A stretch of DNA of 64,000 nucleotides from NCBI GenBank assembly GCA_965153355.1, contig OZ231126.1:65906001-65970000 (forward strand), read 5' to 3'. Of the stretch, positions 30,701 through 45,276 are shown in pieces; position 1 is the stretch's first letter; each line of letters begins with the position of its first letter. This DNA comes from Flaccisagitta enflata. Its lineage: Eukaryota; Chaetognatha; Sagittoidea; Aphragmophora. Under the pieces are notes generated by a model, which did not search any database, was not told the origin of the DNA, and worked only from the letters and a program-made list of their open reading frames with translations. The translations under genes were made by a program, and so were the position numbers.

Positions 30701-33700
30701 ATGTAATTCTGTATATGATCAGTAATCAGATTGATCACCTAATCGGCAATTGAATTGACTTCGAAATATCCATACTCAGGATTCGAAATAGGCAAAAGGG
30801 AAGACGGAGCACGGAAATCCCCCCTCTGTCACCGAAGGCTGAAGGGGCCGACCTTCGGTACAAAGATATCGAAAGCTGGACTAACAGAACATTCGGCGTC
30901 AATACAGTGATGAAATCAAGTGAGATGCGATCACTAACATGCAACAACTAACATACAACAACTTGTCTTAACTGTCTTTAAAGCCATTTCGCTACATAAT
31001 AACATCAAATTTACATGAAACAGTCTCTGTAAATAACAATTCAGTGTAACTTACAATTCTGTGTTGCCAACATTCTTCCAGACGAGAAAACTGTCCCGAA
31101 AGCCGATAAAACTCAGCCAACTCAAGACGCGCTGTTGAATCGAATGAAAAACGCGACGGCGAAGTGGATCGCGACGCAAAACGAGCCAGAAGCAAAATCT
31201 CCATCAGACATATATCACGCCAAAACCAAAACATCGCACGAAGGAGTGAAAAGCGACGAAGATGCTGTGGCAAAGACGGGAAAAACGTTTTCAACTGGCG
31301 ACGGGGACGACAAAACCAGCGTCATACTCAATCAAGCCACCTTTGACGTGTTGATGAGGATGCAACCGGAAGTGAAAGCGAAATGGATCAGCGAGGAAGC
31401 GAGGAGGGTAATTGGGAGCAGTTGGAACTTATTGGTTATCAGTAATCGCATTCCGTTTATAGCTGAACTTGAAATACAAAATATAACCAAACTCAAATGC
31501 ATGCAGATTCAAAAGGCTGTAGAATCATTTCAAAGCGAAACGGAGACAAAGGATGACAACAACAAAAGTGACGATGAAAATGGAGAAACTGCGGATCTTG
31601 GACCAGAGGATATCAATCAAACAGCATCTATGATTAAAGGTAATTGCCAGAATCGGGTACCTGCTGTGAGTTAAACGAAAATTTGCTTTATATATATCTA
31701 CAAATGTTCCCATTTAGATTTACAACACCGATTTCTCATCGGTCGCGATTCGGATACTTCATCACCCTTCAAAAAGTCACAAGCGACTTCTGGGACAAAA
31801 CCATTTGAGCATCGACCCTCTCAAATCCCACCGTCGGATATGCGAATCTCTCCAGATGCGCAAGAAGCGCCATTGAAACAACCGCTCCAAGATGTCTATC
31901 CATTGGCGCCGCAGCAATGGCTAGTCAAGAAAAAAAGCGACAGGGACAACCAAGAGGAGTACTTGCTGTGGAACAAAGGATATCCCGAAATGGGAAAAGC
32001 CGAAGACACTAATGAAGGTTGGGTAAAGAATGACAGAAAGGATAGCAAGTTGGAAAATATCAAATGAAAACTAATCCATGGATGGAAACACAGTTGCGGA
32101 TGGAAACAGTTACGGATGGAAACAGTTGCGTAACATCAGCCTTCACAAACTTAAAAATCAAAACTAATTAAAGTTAAACGGTTTTCATGTGTAGGTCGTT
32201 TGCATTTTGGAATGCGAAGATGGAAGTCAGATATCAGCGATGACGAGGAGGAAGAGTTGGTTATTGCCGCGGCTACTGGACTTCGGTAAAAAAGATCTTG
32301 ATTTAAATTGTTTTCGTTCAGAGGATTTTCGTACTTGAATTACACTGCACTTCTTTCTTTGTTTTGATCTCAGAAACCAGAAGGGAAGACAGTCGGCAGT
32401 GTCAACCCAGGACGGACGCTCTTCCGCAGTGAAGTCAAGGCGAACGAAGACTAGCTCTTCAACCGTCACAAAGCCTTTAATTGACGGAGACACCGACTCG
32501 GCCAGCGAAGATATGGTGAGGTTCACGATGAAGAAGTTTGGGTGTAGGGATGGTGACCCCATCCATATCGTCCTTTTGTTGCCTGCAATAAATTCCTGTT
32601 CTTCACGATGAAAGCAACTTTTGATCTGTATTTTCCACAAATCACGAGAAATTTTCATTCCAGTTGCTGTGGGGGTAAAATGGGTCACTTTTTCGAATCT
32701 CCATTTTTTGATAAAATGAAGAATTGTATGGATGGTCATGGACAATGTGTGTTTCCTCTACGACTATAAAAAAAATCGCCTTAAAATTGATCTGCGTTGG
32801 GGGCAACCCCCTTGTTGTCAAACCGGGTATGTGACCTATTTTACCGCACCCAATATCTGCAATTTTTTTCTTTCAAGTGATAAATTCCCATGTATAAATA
32901 AAAAAAGAATTGTATCACACAGTAAAAATTGTCGAGTTTTGTACGAAATTGTAAGAAAATGACGGTTTTACATCAAATCACATTTTTTTTTTATAAAAAT
33001 CTATAAAAACAAGGTCAACAAACCTTAGTCGCGTGGTAATAAGGGTAATAAGGTAAAAAGGGTAACTAAGGTAATTAAGTACCTAGAGTACTCTAGTACC
33101 CTTAAGTACCTTAAGTACCCTTAAGTATCTTATGTACCTTAAAGTACCCTAAAGTATCTTAAAGTACTCAGAAGTACCCTTAAGTACCTTTAAAATGAAG
33201 AATTACGCTATATTTCAAAAATGTGACGGACAGACCGACCGACAGACCAACCGACCGACCGACCGACATAGCGGCTTCTGGAGTCGCGTTCACGCGACTA
33301 AAAAGGATGGAATAAGATGAAAGCAGGGATAATTAGCTTCATTTCAATTACTTTCACCCACGCGCAGGGATTTTTGCTAACAATTTTGAGATTTTAACAG
33401 CGTGACCCATTTTGCCCCACATAATCAGGCCTGTATATTCTTGAGTTTTCCCCCCCCCCCCCGGTGGGGGGGGAAAAAATCAAAGAGTCTGGAGATGGGG
33501 AAGGAAATCTAAGGGGGAAAAAAGAGAAAAAAAGGAAATTTGGGGAAAATATAACTTTTTACAGTACCAAATCATAAAACTCAATTAGTAGAACACAATT
33601 TAACACTATTTAAACCTTAACTACACAGTTTTATTGCTATATGAGGAAGAAAATACTGTACATAAAAATGCGATGCGATGCGTCGCGGGGAAGAAAATCA

Positions 33701-35960
33701 AAGGCCGGGGGGGAAAAAAATCAAAAGCGACTCAAGAATAAACACGCCTGCCCACATTACTAAAAAATAATCATTTAGCTAAATATACATGAAAACTGAA
33801 AACCATCACTGTCCACGTTTGACCACCCATCCGTAGTATATGGGCACCTTCCACCATTTGGTCTCCATGGTAACCAGAGGTTGGCTTCATGACGAGCAAT
33901 GCTAATATTTTTAGATGCGTCCTCGCATCTCTATAATAGGCTCTGTCCGTCGGTTGGTTGGTTGGTCGGTTGGTCGGTCGGTTGGTCGGTAACGCATTCA
34001 TTAAAAACATTGAATTCATGCATTTTTTCAACAGAGAAATGGTCCTGACCCAGTGAAAGAAGCATACACCCACTAATTCATATTTCATTCAATAAAAAAC
34101 GTTCATTCATAAAAACATTCATTCAGAAAAAACATTCATTCATAAAAACATTCATTCATAAAAAAACATTCATTCATAAAAAACATTCATTCATGTAAAA
34201 ACATTCATTCAAAGAGGACGCATCGTTGGCCTACTTGGCCTTGTTTTTATATTATAATTCTTAAGCCAATATGCATCAAAATATCACAAAAATGGGGCAA
34301 TTATTTCTTTTCATAACAAATGAAAGAATCGCTTAATTTAACTCTGGTATTTCAAAATTAAAATAAAGGCTAAGTAATCCATTTTACCCCGCTGACCCAT
34401 TTCACCCCACTCTACCCTAAAAAACTTTCCAGGTTAAGATTCGTCGCACACAATCTGTTACCAAAATCGCAGACAAGTGGCGTGAAAAATGGAGCATGGG
34501 CCAGCGATGGGAGGAAACCACGCCGGAGAAAATTCTTGCAGAAATGGGGGACATTCAACCGCATGTGCGTCTGCAGGCCGTTAATACGGTGAGTAAAGCA
34601 GGTCTATAAGTCGAGACTCGTCCGCTTTGAAAGTGTGACTTCTCATTGAATAATCGAACAACATGTACGTGTATTGTGTATATCTTATCTTAGGTGACAC
34701 GGGCCGCGCACGCAATGCACGAACATGAAAAGTCCGTCATTATGAAATTGAAGAGAATACTCACGAATCCGTCAAAAGTGACAAAAATCCCGCAAAAGGT
34801 CAGAAGCGCAAACAAGTGTGAAGCGCCCACAATGTGTGGAAGTGAGATATCAATCATTGCAGTTCATGGACGTAAATAATGAAATTGAGCACTCCTAAAT
34901 TCTTTCTGGAAAAGGTCATAGAGGGAGTAAAGGCACTTCTATCCGACAAAAACATCGACGTCGCCCGTGGATCGGCGCTATGCCTCTACGCCCTTAAAGT
35001 AAAGACGCCCGAGGCGGAGAAAATCATGCGAGACACATTAGAGGACGCTAACGCCTTCAATCGGTGGACAGCGGCCCAGACATTGGCGCTCTATGCAGAT
35101 TCAGACTCCAGGGTGGTACAGGAAATAGTATCGCAAATGATGGATAATAACGAAGACGCAGATCCAATAAAAAATGAGCAGGTGGGTAAATTTTCAAGAA
35201 TGAATGGTGACAAAGATTTTCACCCTGCAGAGGGCTTACCATTTACCGTATCAACGACAAACACTTGTTTTCTTCACCCAGGCCACATCTCTACTCGTGA
35301 AACTATCCGGCGCCTCCCATTATCTGGTCCACTCGCTCGTCGCAGAAAGACTAAACTCAACATCATGGCAAGATCGAGTCAAAGCTTGCGTGATTATGCC
35401 TAAACTCGACGGTGGACTAACGAAAGACATCGCCAACAAACTCAGCACTATGATGTGGAGCGATTGGCACAAAACTGCGCGCAGAGTAGCGGCGCAAACA
35501 TTAGGCAAAACTGGCAACGGAAAACTCGTCCACAACGTGCTCTTACAAAAACTCGAGGCTGGCAACGAGAAAACGCGTATTGAAGCGGTGGCCATGATGG
35601 GACATTTGGGAATTCTCACGGCGAAATTGTTACCGACGTATCTCGATCTTTTCAACGACGAATACGTGAACGTGAGAAAGCAGGCCTGTGTCACCGCGAG
35701 GGATTTAAGATCCAGCCACGAGTTAGTCGTGGAGAATCTTTTACGGCTGTCGACGTTTGACCCAGACTGCGGCGTCAAGGCTCAGGCCATCAAAAGTTTG
35801 GGCAGTCTGACGCAAAAGACGGAGGAGATTAAGAAATGTTTGCTGTGGGCGATGAGATACGAGGACAACGCCGGAGTTAGGGCGCAGGCGTGTAATAGCC
35901 TCGTCAGTCTCCGGTATCACGACGAAGACGTGGCGCAGATTATTCAGGACAGATACATGG

Positions 35961-36021
<61 letters not shown>

Positions 36022-39000
36022 AACCGATTGACAGATCGAAGGGCAGAAACACAAGACGGAATGACGGAGGTAGATAGGCAGAATGACAGACTGACAGAAA
36101 CTAAGAAGATAGGACGAGGATCCAGGACACCATCCATCCAAATTACCGCCAGGCGGTTTTTAGTATTACTCTGAATTTTCCGCTTGAATTTACTCAGGAT
36201 GGACTTCCTGAACAAGGATCCAGCTTCAAAGAAATCTTTCTTGTGGCGCTTTTTGAAAAAAATCCAAAATTGATAATTTTTCATTCTATATTGCACCCAG
36301 ATTCTAGAGGGTTGTTAGAAAACCTTTTTAGATAGCATATTTGAATTCTTGATGAAATTTCCTTTTGTTTGATAGGTCGCACTATATATTTTTCAAAAGA
36401 GATCAAATTTTCAATTTTTTAGCCACCATTACTTTTTGTAACGGTGGCTTAGAAATTAAAGATTTTATTTCTTTTCAAAAACATAGTACGACCTATCAAA
36501 TGAAAGGAAATTTTATCAGGAATTCAGATATGCTATCTAAAAAGATCTTCTAACAGCCCTAAAAATTCTGATTTCAAAATAAGAGAAAAAACAATCAATT
36601 TTGGATTTTTTTCAAAAGGCGCCACAAGAAAGATTTTTTTTTGAGCTGGATTCTTGTTCAGGAGGTCCATATTGAGTGTAAACAAGCGGAAAACCCAGAG
36701 TAATACTGAAAACCACCTGGCGGTAGTTTGAACGGATGGTGAGGAAGAATCTTATAAACTCAGCCTTTGGTCCAAACTTATCATCTCTTACTAGGTGGAA
36801 AGCTCTGAAATAGTCAAGGCGGAACTCGGCGCCGCGCTGGAAGAAATGGGCATCGAGACGACGAAAGAGTTGGACTTGGTCATTCAAATTAAAGGCGAAG
36901 TCAGAAAACTAGGAACTCAGTCAAACATTATAACCCAATTGGGAGCTTTGGAGCAGAGGGAACTCATCAAAAGACACGAAGCCAGATTGCTACCGGAAAC
37001 GGCCGGCGGGATCGTGGAAAGCGAAGCCTGCGAAGACACGCCTAGCTCACGCAGTAACGACGTCAGCGTCTCCACTTCCGTCTTTCAATCAAGAGGAAAC
37101 TCCGCGTCGAGACTGGAAGAGTTTAAAAGTCTCTCGCAAAGTCTTAGTAAAAGTCTACAAGAGGTGGAAACCGTGGAATTGAAAAGAACAGAGGGAAGTG
37201 TGGATGATGGAGGAGGAGGAAGAGAAGAGGAAAGAGAAGCGGAAAATGACAAAGTTGGAAACACACCGTCGTTGATGCCGCAAAAGGAGGAAGAGGAGGA
37301 AGAGGAGAAAGAGGAGAAAGAGGAAAGCGAGTTGGTGGAATTGAAGGAGCCAAGAGGATCCGTCGCGACGGAAGAGGATCAAGCTTCCTCGCTCGCGTCG
37401 GACGGAGGTGATGAGAGGAATCGGCAGCCGAAAGAAGAGGTCGAGGCATTAGTGGGCCAATCTGAACCCATCAGAGACGAAAGAGAAGCTAGGACTAGTT
37501 CAGTAGCGGAGAGCAAAGACCCCGATGAAGACGAAAATGATCCAACTTTGCAGAGGCAATCGACGGGAAATTTGGTTTTGCCAACTGACGACATCGGGGG
37601 AGAACAAATTGGCGCGAATGGGGACAGGAGCCAATATGGAGAGAAGGGCAGGATGATGGAAGAGCCATTGAATGAGGATGAATCTAGCAGTGAATACCCT
37701 GAATCCATAGCCGACGAAGCCGACACGGCAAGAACCGCAATCGACGGCGCATCTCTCAGATCTGCTTCACCAAATCCATAATTTTTTTTGCATCTCAATT
37801 ATTTATCGCTTTGTGTCTTTTATCATGAATACGTTTCAGAAACAAAAATAAAAACAATGGCGGATCGTGTATAGCCTAAATAATTAATAATCAGCACAGT
37901 GATGATCCCATAAGAGAACGTGTTGGGACCTTTTTTAGAGTCTAGATAGCACACAACGGCTTGCTAAAAAATGGCAGGACTTACCTCCGGCGATAGATCC
38001 GAGGAAAAAGCGATATAAGTTTTCTCCCACTTGAGAAATAATCGATCGGTTCACCCCAACGGCTCCCTTTATGAGAAGTGAGAGGGGGAGGGGGAGGGGG
38101 TGAGGAAGAAGAGGGGAAGACAAGGGAATAGCAAAGGTAAAAAAGATATCAATACAGTAGGATTGATCTGAACTGAAACATAAGATGAGGACATAATGCT
38201 AAAACTGAAAGGGCTAGCCAAATTCTGAAAATAGTCCTTGGAAGATATGAGTTTGCAGATTTTTGTAAGGAAACTCCGAGGATTTTTTCGTAGAATTTGA
38301 TCCAATTAACACATCATGAACTGGAGGTCAATTTCTGAAAAAAAAGGTCATCTTATTATGACTAAAATGAATTGCCCCCCCCCCCCTTAGATTGCTCTCA
38401 TTTCTAAACGGTTAGAGCTACTGATCCCAGATTGGTCTCAAATGAAAGATTTTGATGTAGTTTTAGGAGGAAAAATGAGAAAAAGCATTTTTATAGAGTT
38501 ATCACGCAAAGCACTTTTATGCATAATTGACTTTTAGTTCACAAAATACAATCAAAACTCAAATTAAGTAAATCTCTCGAGCTTTTCTCAAAAACTAATT
38601 TAAAAAATCTGAACAGTATCTGGGTCCGCGACGGAAGGGGGTTAAAGATCACCAATTCCGTAAAATCGCTATGACCAAAAGATCGCTAACCCTGTAAGTT
38701 CGCCAAAACTATAAGTCTTTACATTTAGAGCCGCCATACAAAGTTTCATGCAAATCCGTTGAAAAATGACAAAGTTATGCACGTTTTTCACTTTTAGGCT
38801 AGTAGGGTGGTTGGGTGGTAGGCTGGTTTAGATAAATAGTGTGCGTATGTTGAGTTCTTACATTTAGAGACTCCATACCATGTTTCAACCAATTTGGTTG
38901 AAAAATGTCAAATTTATGTAAGTTTTTACTTTTAGGCCGGTAAGCTGGTTGGGTGGTAGGTTGGTTTGGCCGGTTAGCATGCTCAAACAAATAAATCACA

Positions 39001-42000
39001 TACATGTGTTGAGTCCTTCCATTTAGAGACTCCATACTAAATTTCAACCAAATTGGTTGAAAAACGCGAAAGATATGCACATTTATCACTTTTTGGTTGG
39101 TAGGCTGGTTGGGTGGTAGGCTGGTTTGACAGGATAAATAGTGCGCATATGTTGAGTTCTTCCATTTAGAGACCCCATACCAAGTTTCAACCAAATTAGT
39201 TGAAAAATGACAAAGTTAAGCAAGTTTTTCACTTTTGGGCTGGTTGGCTGGTTGGGTGGTAGGTCGGTTTGGCCGGTTAGCATGCTCAAATGCATATAAA
39301 TCACATACACACGTTGAGTCCTTCCATTTAGAGACTTCATACCAAATTTCAACCAAATCGGTTGAAAAATGCCAAAGTTATGCACGTTTTTCACTTTTAG
39401 GCCGGTAGGCTGGTTGGGTGGTAGGCTGGTTTGACAGGATAAATAGTGCGCATATGTTGAGTTCTTCCATTTAGAGACCCCATACCAAGTTTCAACCAAA
39501 TTAGTTGAAAAATGCCAAAGTTATGCAAGTTTTTCACTTTTAGGCCGGTTGGCTGGTTGGGTGGTAGGTCGGTTTGGCCGGTTAGCATGCTCAAATGCAT
39601 ATAAATCACATACACATGTTGAGTCCTTCCATTTAGAGACTCCATACCAAATTTCAACCAAATCGGTTGAAAAATGCCAAAGTTATGCACGTTTTTCACT
39701 TTTAGGCTGGTAGGCTGGTTGGGCCGGTTGGGTTGGTCGGATCGCAAAAATCGGATAGGATGTAAAGCGCCCTACCCTAGTACAACTTCCCACCAAATAT
39801 GAACCAAATCGGTCAAAGCATAAAAAAGTTATCCATTTTTTAAAATCCGTGACGACAACGACGACAACGACAACGACAACGACGACGACACCCACCCGCC
39901 TTGAATTATAGTCCGCGTCGGAATGATATTCCGTCGCGGACAAAAATCTTTCATTTGAGACCAATCTGGAATCTAAAGCTCGATTCGTTTAAGAATGACA
40001 GTAATTTAAAGAAAAACATCTCTACAATTTTTAGTTGCGGACATGCAACTCTATAAGAGGCTCTGTCCGTCCATCTGTTGGTCCGTCCCTTCGTCGGTCC
40101 GTTTGTCGGTCCGTAATGATCGAGTCGAAAAGTGGGAAAACTCGCATTTCTGCCTATACCCACCCATACGCAACTGGTGGCCGTGTATCCGGCCTTGTTT
40201 CTCTTTTTTGGGCAGCGGCCCCAGAGGGGCCAATGACCTATGATTCCACATAGGGTAGGGCAATTTTCTCCAGTTTCCGTTTTCCATCCGTCCCCCCCCT
40301 CCCCCAAGCCTCAAATAAAGCCTCTCAGACCCAAAATCAGGCCTTTTCGACTCCAAATCAGACCTTTCTGACCCCAAATCAGGCCTCCCAGACCCCAAAT
40401 CAGGCCTCCCAGACCCCAAATCCGGCCTCTCAGACCCCAAATCAGGCCTCTCAGACCCCAAATCAGGCTTCTCAGACCCCAAATTAGGCCTCTCAGATCC
40501 AAATCAGGCCTCAGACCCCATGTCAGGCTTTCCAGACCCCAAATTAGGCCCCTCAGACCCAAATAAGGCCTTTCAGACCCCAAATCAAGCCTCTCAAACC
40601 ACAAACCACGCCTCTCACACCCTAAATCAGACCAAAATCAGGCCTCTCAGCCCTCCAAACCAGCTTCTCAAATTGGAGAAAATTGTCCTATGTGGAATCA
40701 TGGGTCATCGGCCCCTCTCATAATCTCATTCCCACATACAGTAACTTAGGAGCATTGGGTACCGCTGACCATGTAACGCTTTTGCGACTATTTACTTTGC
40801 ATATTTTGATCTCAAGTTAAATAGTCGCAAAAGCGTTAAGATGGTCAGTGGGACCCGTTGCCCCTATGTGAGTATTAGTGGGTGTGTGATAATGAGAGGG
40901 GCAGCGGCCCCGAAGGGGCCGACGACCTGTGCTTGCTATGTTTTGTAGCTCTAGGCTTGAAATTGAGCAGCAATAATGGGATTTGAGCCATGAGGCTGTA
41001 ATTCTAGCCTTGAGGCAAAAATTTGAGCCTGCGATTTGAAACTGGTTTGAGCCTTGAGGCTGTGATTTGAGCCAAGACACTGGGATTTGAGCCAAGATGC
41101 GGGGATTTTAGCCCCAAAACTGGGTTTGGGGGTTGAGGCTGGGATTTTAGGCTGGAATATGAGCCTGGAGGCTGGGATTTGAGCCTTGATATTGAGATTT
41201 GAGCCTTAAGGCTAGGATTTAAGCCTTGAGGCTAGAATTTGGTCCTGGAGACTAGGATTTGGGCCTATAGGCTGGGATTTGAGCCTCAAGGCTAGGATAT
41301 GAGCTTCAAAGGGGGTGGACGGAGGAGAAGGAGAAGAAGAAGAAACAAGGCCGGATACACGGCCATCAGTTGCGGACGGGTGGGCAGGGGCGGAAATGCG
41401 CGTTTTCCCACTTTTTAACTCAATGTTTACAGACCAACGGACGGACGGACCGACAGACGGACAGACCAACGGACCAATGGACGGACGGACGGACAAAGCC
41501 TCTTATAGAGTTGCGTGTCCGCAACTAAAAATTTCTCCTGTGTGAAGGCATAGGTCATCAGCCCCTTCAGGGCCGCTGCCCAAAAAAGGAACAAGAGGAT
41601 CAAATTTTTTCCAGAAAATCCTTAGAATTTTCCAGCAATAATCTGCAAACTCATATTTTCCAAGAGCGTTTTACAGAATTTAGTTAGCCCTTCTAGTTTT
41701 TTGGGCAGCGGCCCCAAAGGGATCGATGACCTATGCTTTCACACATGGGGAATTTTCTCCTCCTCCTCCGTCCCCCCCCCTCAAATCCCAGTCTCAATGC
41801 CCAAATTCCAGTCTCGAGGCCCAAATCCAAGTCTGGAGGCCCAAATCCTAGCCTTGAGGCCCAAATCCTAGCCTTGAGGCACAAATCCTAGCCTTGAGGC
41901 CCGAATCCTAGCCTAAGGGCCAAAATCCTAGCCAAAGGCCCAAAATCCAAGTCTGAGGAACCAGATCCCAGCCTTGGGACCCAATTCTCAGCCTTGAGGT

Positions 42001-44706
42001 CCAAATCCCAGCCAAAAGACCCTATCCCAGGAGGAGAAGGAGGAGAAAATTCCCCATGTGTGAAAGCATAGGTCATCGACCCCTTCGGGGCCGTTGCCCT
42101 GCTCCCCCGTCAACTTCGAGCACAACCTACTCAGGCAGGGCACGGGTACCGCTGACCATCTGACGCTTTTGCGACTATTGCATTATGCCCTCATTTTATG
42201 TTACAGTTCAGAACAATCATACTAAAGTTAGGCACTTAGGAGTAAGAGTAGTCTCATCCTTTATAGACGCAGACACATGTTGGTCGGTCGATAACCAATA
42301 ATACAGGGGTGTATAAAGTTGAGTATTCCCCCCCCCCCGGTGGGGGGGGGGAATAAAATCAAAAGATTGGGAGATGGGGAAGAAAATCAAAAGGTGGAAA
42401 AGAAGAAAAAACAAAATTTTTTATGATTTTACACTTTTGACAGTTTCAGAAGATAGTATTTGACTACTACAACACTATTTTACACTATTCTGACCTTATT
42501 TATACTATATTAATAATCTATGGGGTAGAAAATCAAACAATTTTTTGACCCGGCGGGGAAGGAAATCAAAAACCAGGGGGGGGAAAGAAATCAAAGGCCG
42601 CTCAACTTTATACACCCCTGCAATAATATGTCAGCGTTTTTCGCTATTCCGCGCCTGCCCACCTGTCCTCGACTGGGAGGAGTGTATACAGAATTGTCGA
42701 CCAAGCGCAGCAACGGACAATCGAAAAATCGGTCAAAGAATGATGCAAACTTTGCAGGCTTAGAGCAATTGCTGGAACAGCTTCTTACCTGTTGAGATGA
42801 TGATTGCAATCTATAAGGCATCTTATCTTCTTCAAGGGGTGCGATTCTTTCAATGTCCTTATACGACAATTTCCTGTACATGAAGATGGAAGTAGCAGAA
42901 CTTATATGGAGCTGTTTACCATTTGATGTGACACATCGTAAGTTCGTAACATCGTAAAGACAAAAAAGGGTAGGGCCGAACTTTTTAATAATGCCGGCCG
43001 CCCAGCACTTACAAAACAAAGACACGCAAGCATTCCTCCGCAAGCGACATGCAAATATCGGTTGGCGCCTATCGATTACCGAAGATCATACTTAACATTT
43101 CAACACACACAACACTGCAAATACCACAGAGAAACATGCACAGACGCTTGGGGTGTGTGGGGCTATTTGGGATATGGGGAATTCGAGACAAAGTCACACA
43201 GCTTCTTTCTGGTTAGGATGTGTCACCTGATTTTTTTCATGCAACTGCACCTTGCTCAATACTACAACACTGACCAATAACATTTTACATTTGACCAGGC
43301 ATGAAGAATCTATGGGACTTAGTCCCGAATTTCCCGTGTACTGAACAGCCCCACCTCCCCCTACCGAAAAGACATGCATACATACCAATGAAAGGGAAAC
43401 GCTACCATACCGCTTCAAGAGAGAGGGATACACCATCAGAGATGACCAGAGGGCCAGAAGGACATTACTGAAAACTGATAACCTATCAGTACGCTAAAGC
43501 CAGACGTTATTTTAAAGGAGAACCTACCCTGTATGTTCATGCATGTTGGCAACTTGAAACAATATTTCGACCTCCAGCGGAGTTATTTGCGTGTACTGTT
43601 GGGCGCCGTGGAGAAACTCCTCTGTCATGAAGATAAAATCGATTGATATTAAGAAGGGGGAAGAGGGCCATGGCTCGATTCTTTCTCTTTGTGGCTTTAG
43701 CGAGACTCCGTTAGTCGGAAGTCGGTGGGTCAGACCGTCCATCCCATTTCCCTTCTAAAACGAAAAGCGTTCATAGTAGAGCTACATCCCGCCCGACGAA
43801 ACACCTCTCAGTTTCACACATACCTTTGGTAAGATTTCGCCGTCCTTTTGAGATGGCCATGAAGATGTTCTTCACTAGTTCCATATTGTTTAGCAGAGAA
43901 TTGAAAGCTTGGAAATACGGGAAAGTGACTTGGTTGGACCCTGCTCCGTTGGCAATCTAAAAGTGGCATGAAAGCGAGGAATATTGGAATGAATTGGATT
44001 GTATGAAAAATATTTCATTTGGGGCCGATATATCTTAAAGATAAATAAGAAACTAATCTACGAAACGGTAAACTGTCAAACAGCGAAAAGTAGTATATGC
44101 AGTACCTTCCGAGCAAACCCGGCCAAAACCGGAGGATTAATTTTTGTTACTTTAATTTCATTTCCCAAACTTCATTTTTTGTATCTAACTTAATTAAAAG
44201 ATACTTAATTCCTTGAACACATTCGGCTGTCAAAAAAAATAACTCGTGAAATCAAAGTGCATGAACACATCAATATGGAGTGTTTTAACCCAGACCATTG
44301 GATTCAGCAGAAAATTTTACCTATCCTAGACTACAAGAACAGCTCAGTCAGATAATTATTTCAGGTTTTATGGCCATTTAAAGTTTTTAAGGACAATTGT
44401 CCTAAATTATTTTAAAAACTTAAAATGGCTGTAAAACCTGAAATAATTATCTGACTGAGCTGTTATTGTAGTCTAGGATAGGTAAAATTTTCTGCTGAAT
44501 CCAATGGTCTGAGTTAGAGCACTCCATATTTATGTCTTCATGCACTTGGATTTCACGAGTTATTCTTTTTAACAGCCAAATATGTTCAAGGAAGTATCTT
44601 TTAATGAAGTTAAATATAAAAAAGCTTCAAAATTGCAGTCCCCGACTGGGGACAGCAATTTTTGAAGCTTTCTCGTCGCGTAAACGCGACTCGAGAAGAT
44701 ACACGA

Positions 44707-44777
<71 letters not shown>

Positions 44778-45192
44778 CGAAAAAAAAAAAAAATTCAAAA
44801 AAAAATTTTTTTTCTTTAAATTTGTTTTGAAAAAATAATTGATGTCCATGATGGCATGCATACCATAAAGTCCATGACGGCATACCTCAAAGTCCATGAC
44901 GGCATACCTTAAAGTCCATGACGGCATACCTTAAAGTCCATGACGGCATACCTTAAAGTCCATGACGGCATACCTTAAAGTCCATGACGGCATACCTCAA
45001 AGTCCATGACGGCATACCTCAAAGTCCATGACGGCACACCTTGAACATTAAACACTGAAGTCCAAGAAGGCAAACCTTGGTCCTTGGAGTCCTTGATGGC
45101 AAACCTTTTTTTAGAGGAATGGCATGGGTTATTTTATGCAATATTAGCAATATCTGTTTTTAAAACAGTCCACGGGAAGAAAAAACACACAC

Positions 45193-45276
<84 letters not shown>

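Noticed and set aside
34879-35403. Single-exon gene starting at the Met at 34879
   Set aside because: The conserved HEAT reading begins at the acceptor before 34915, and the frame past 35181 is intron read-through.
44532-44927. Lys- or Phe-rich frames
   Set aside because: Translations of A/T homopolymer tracts in the RT element.
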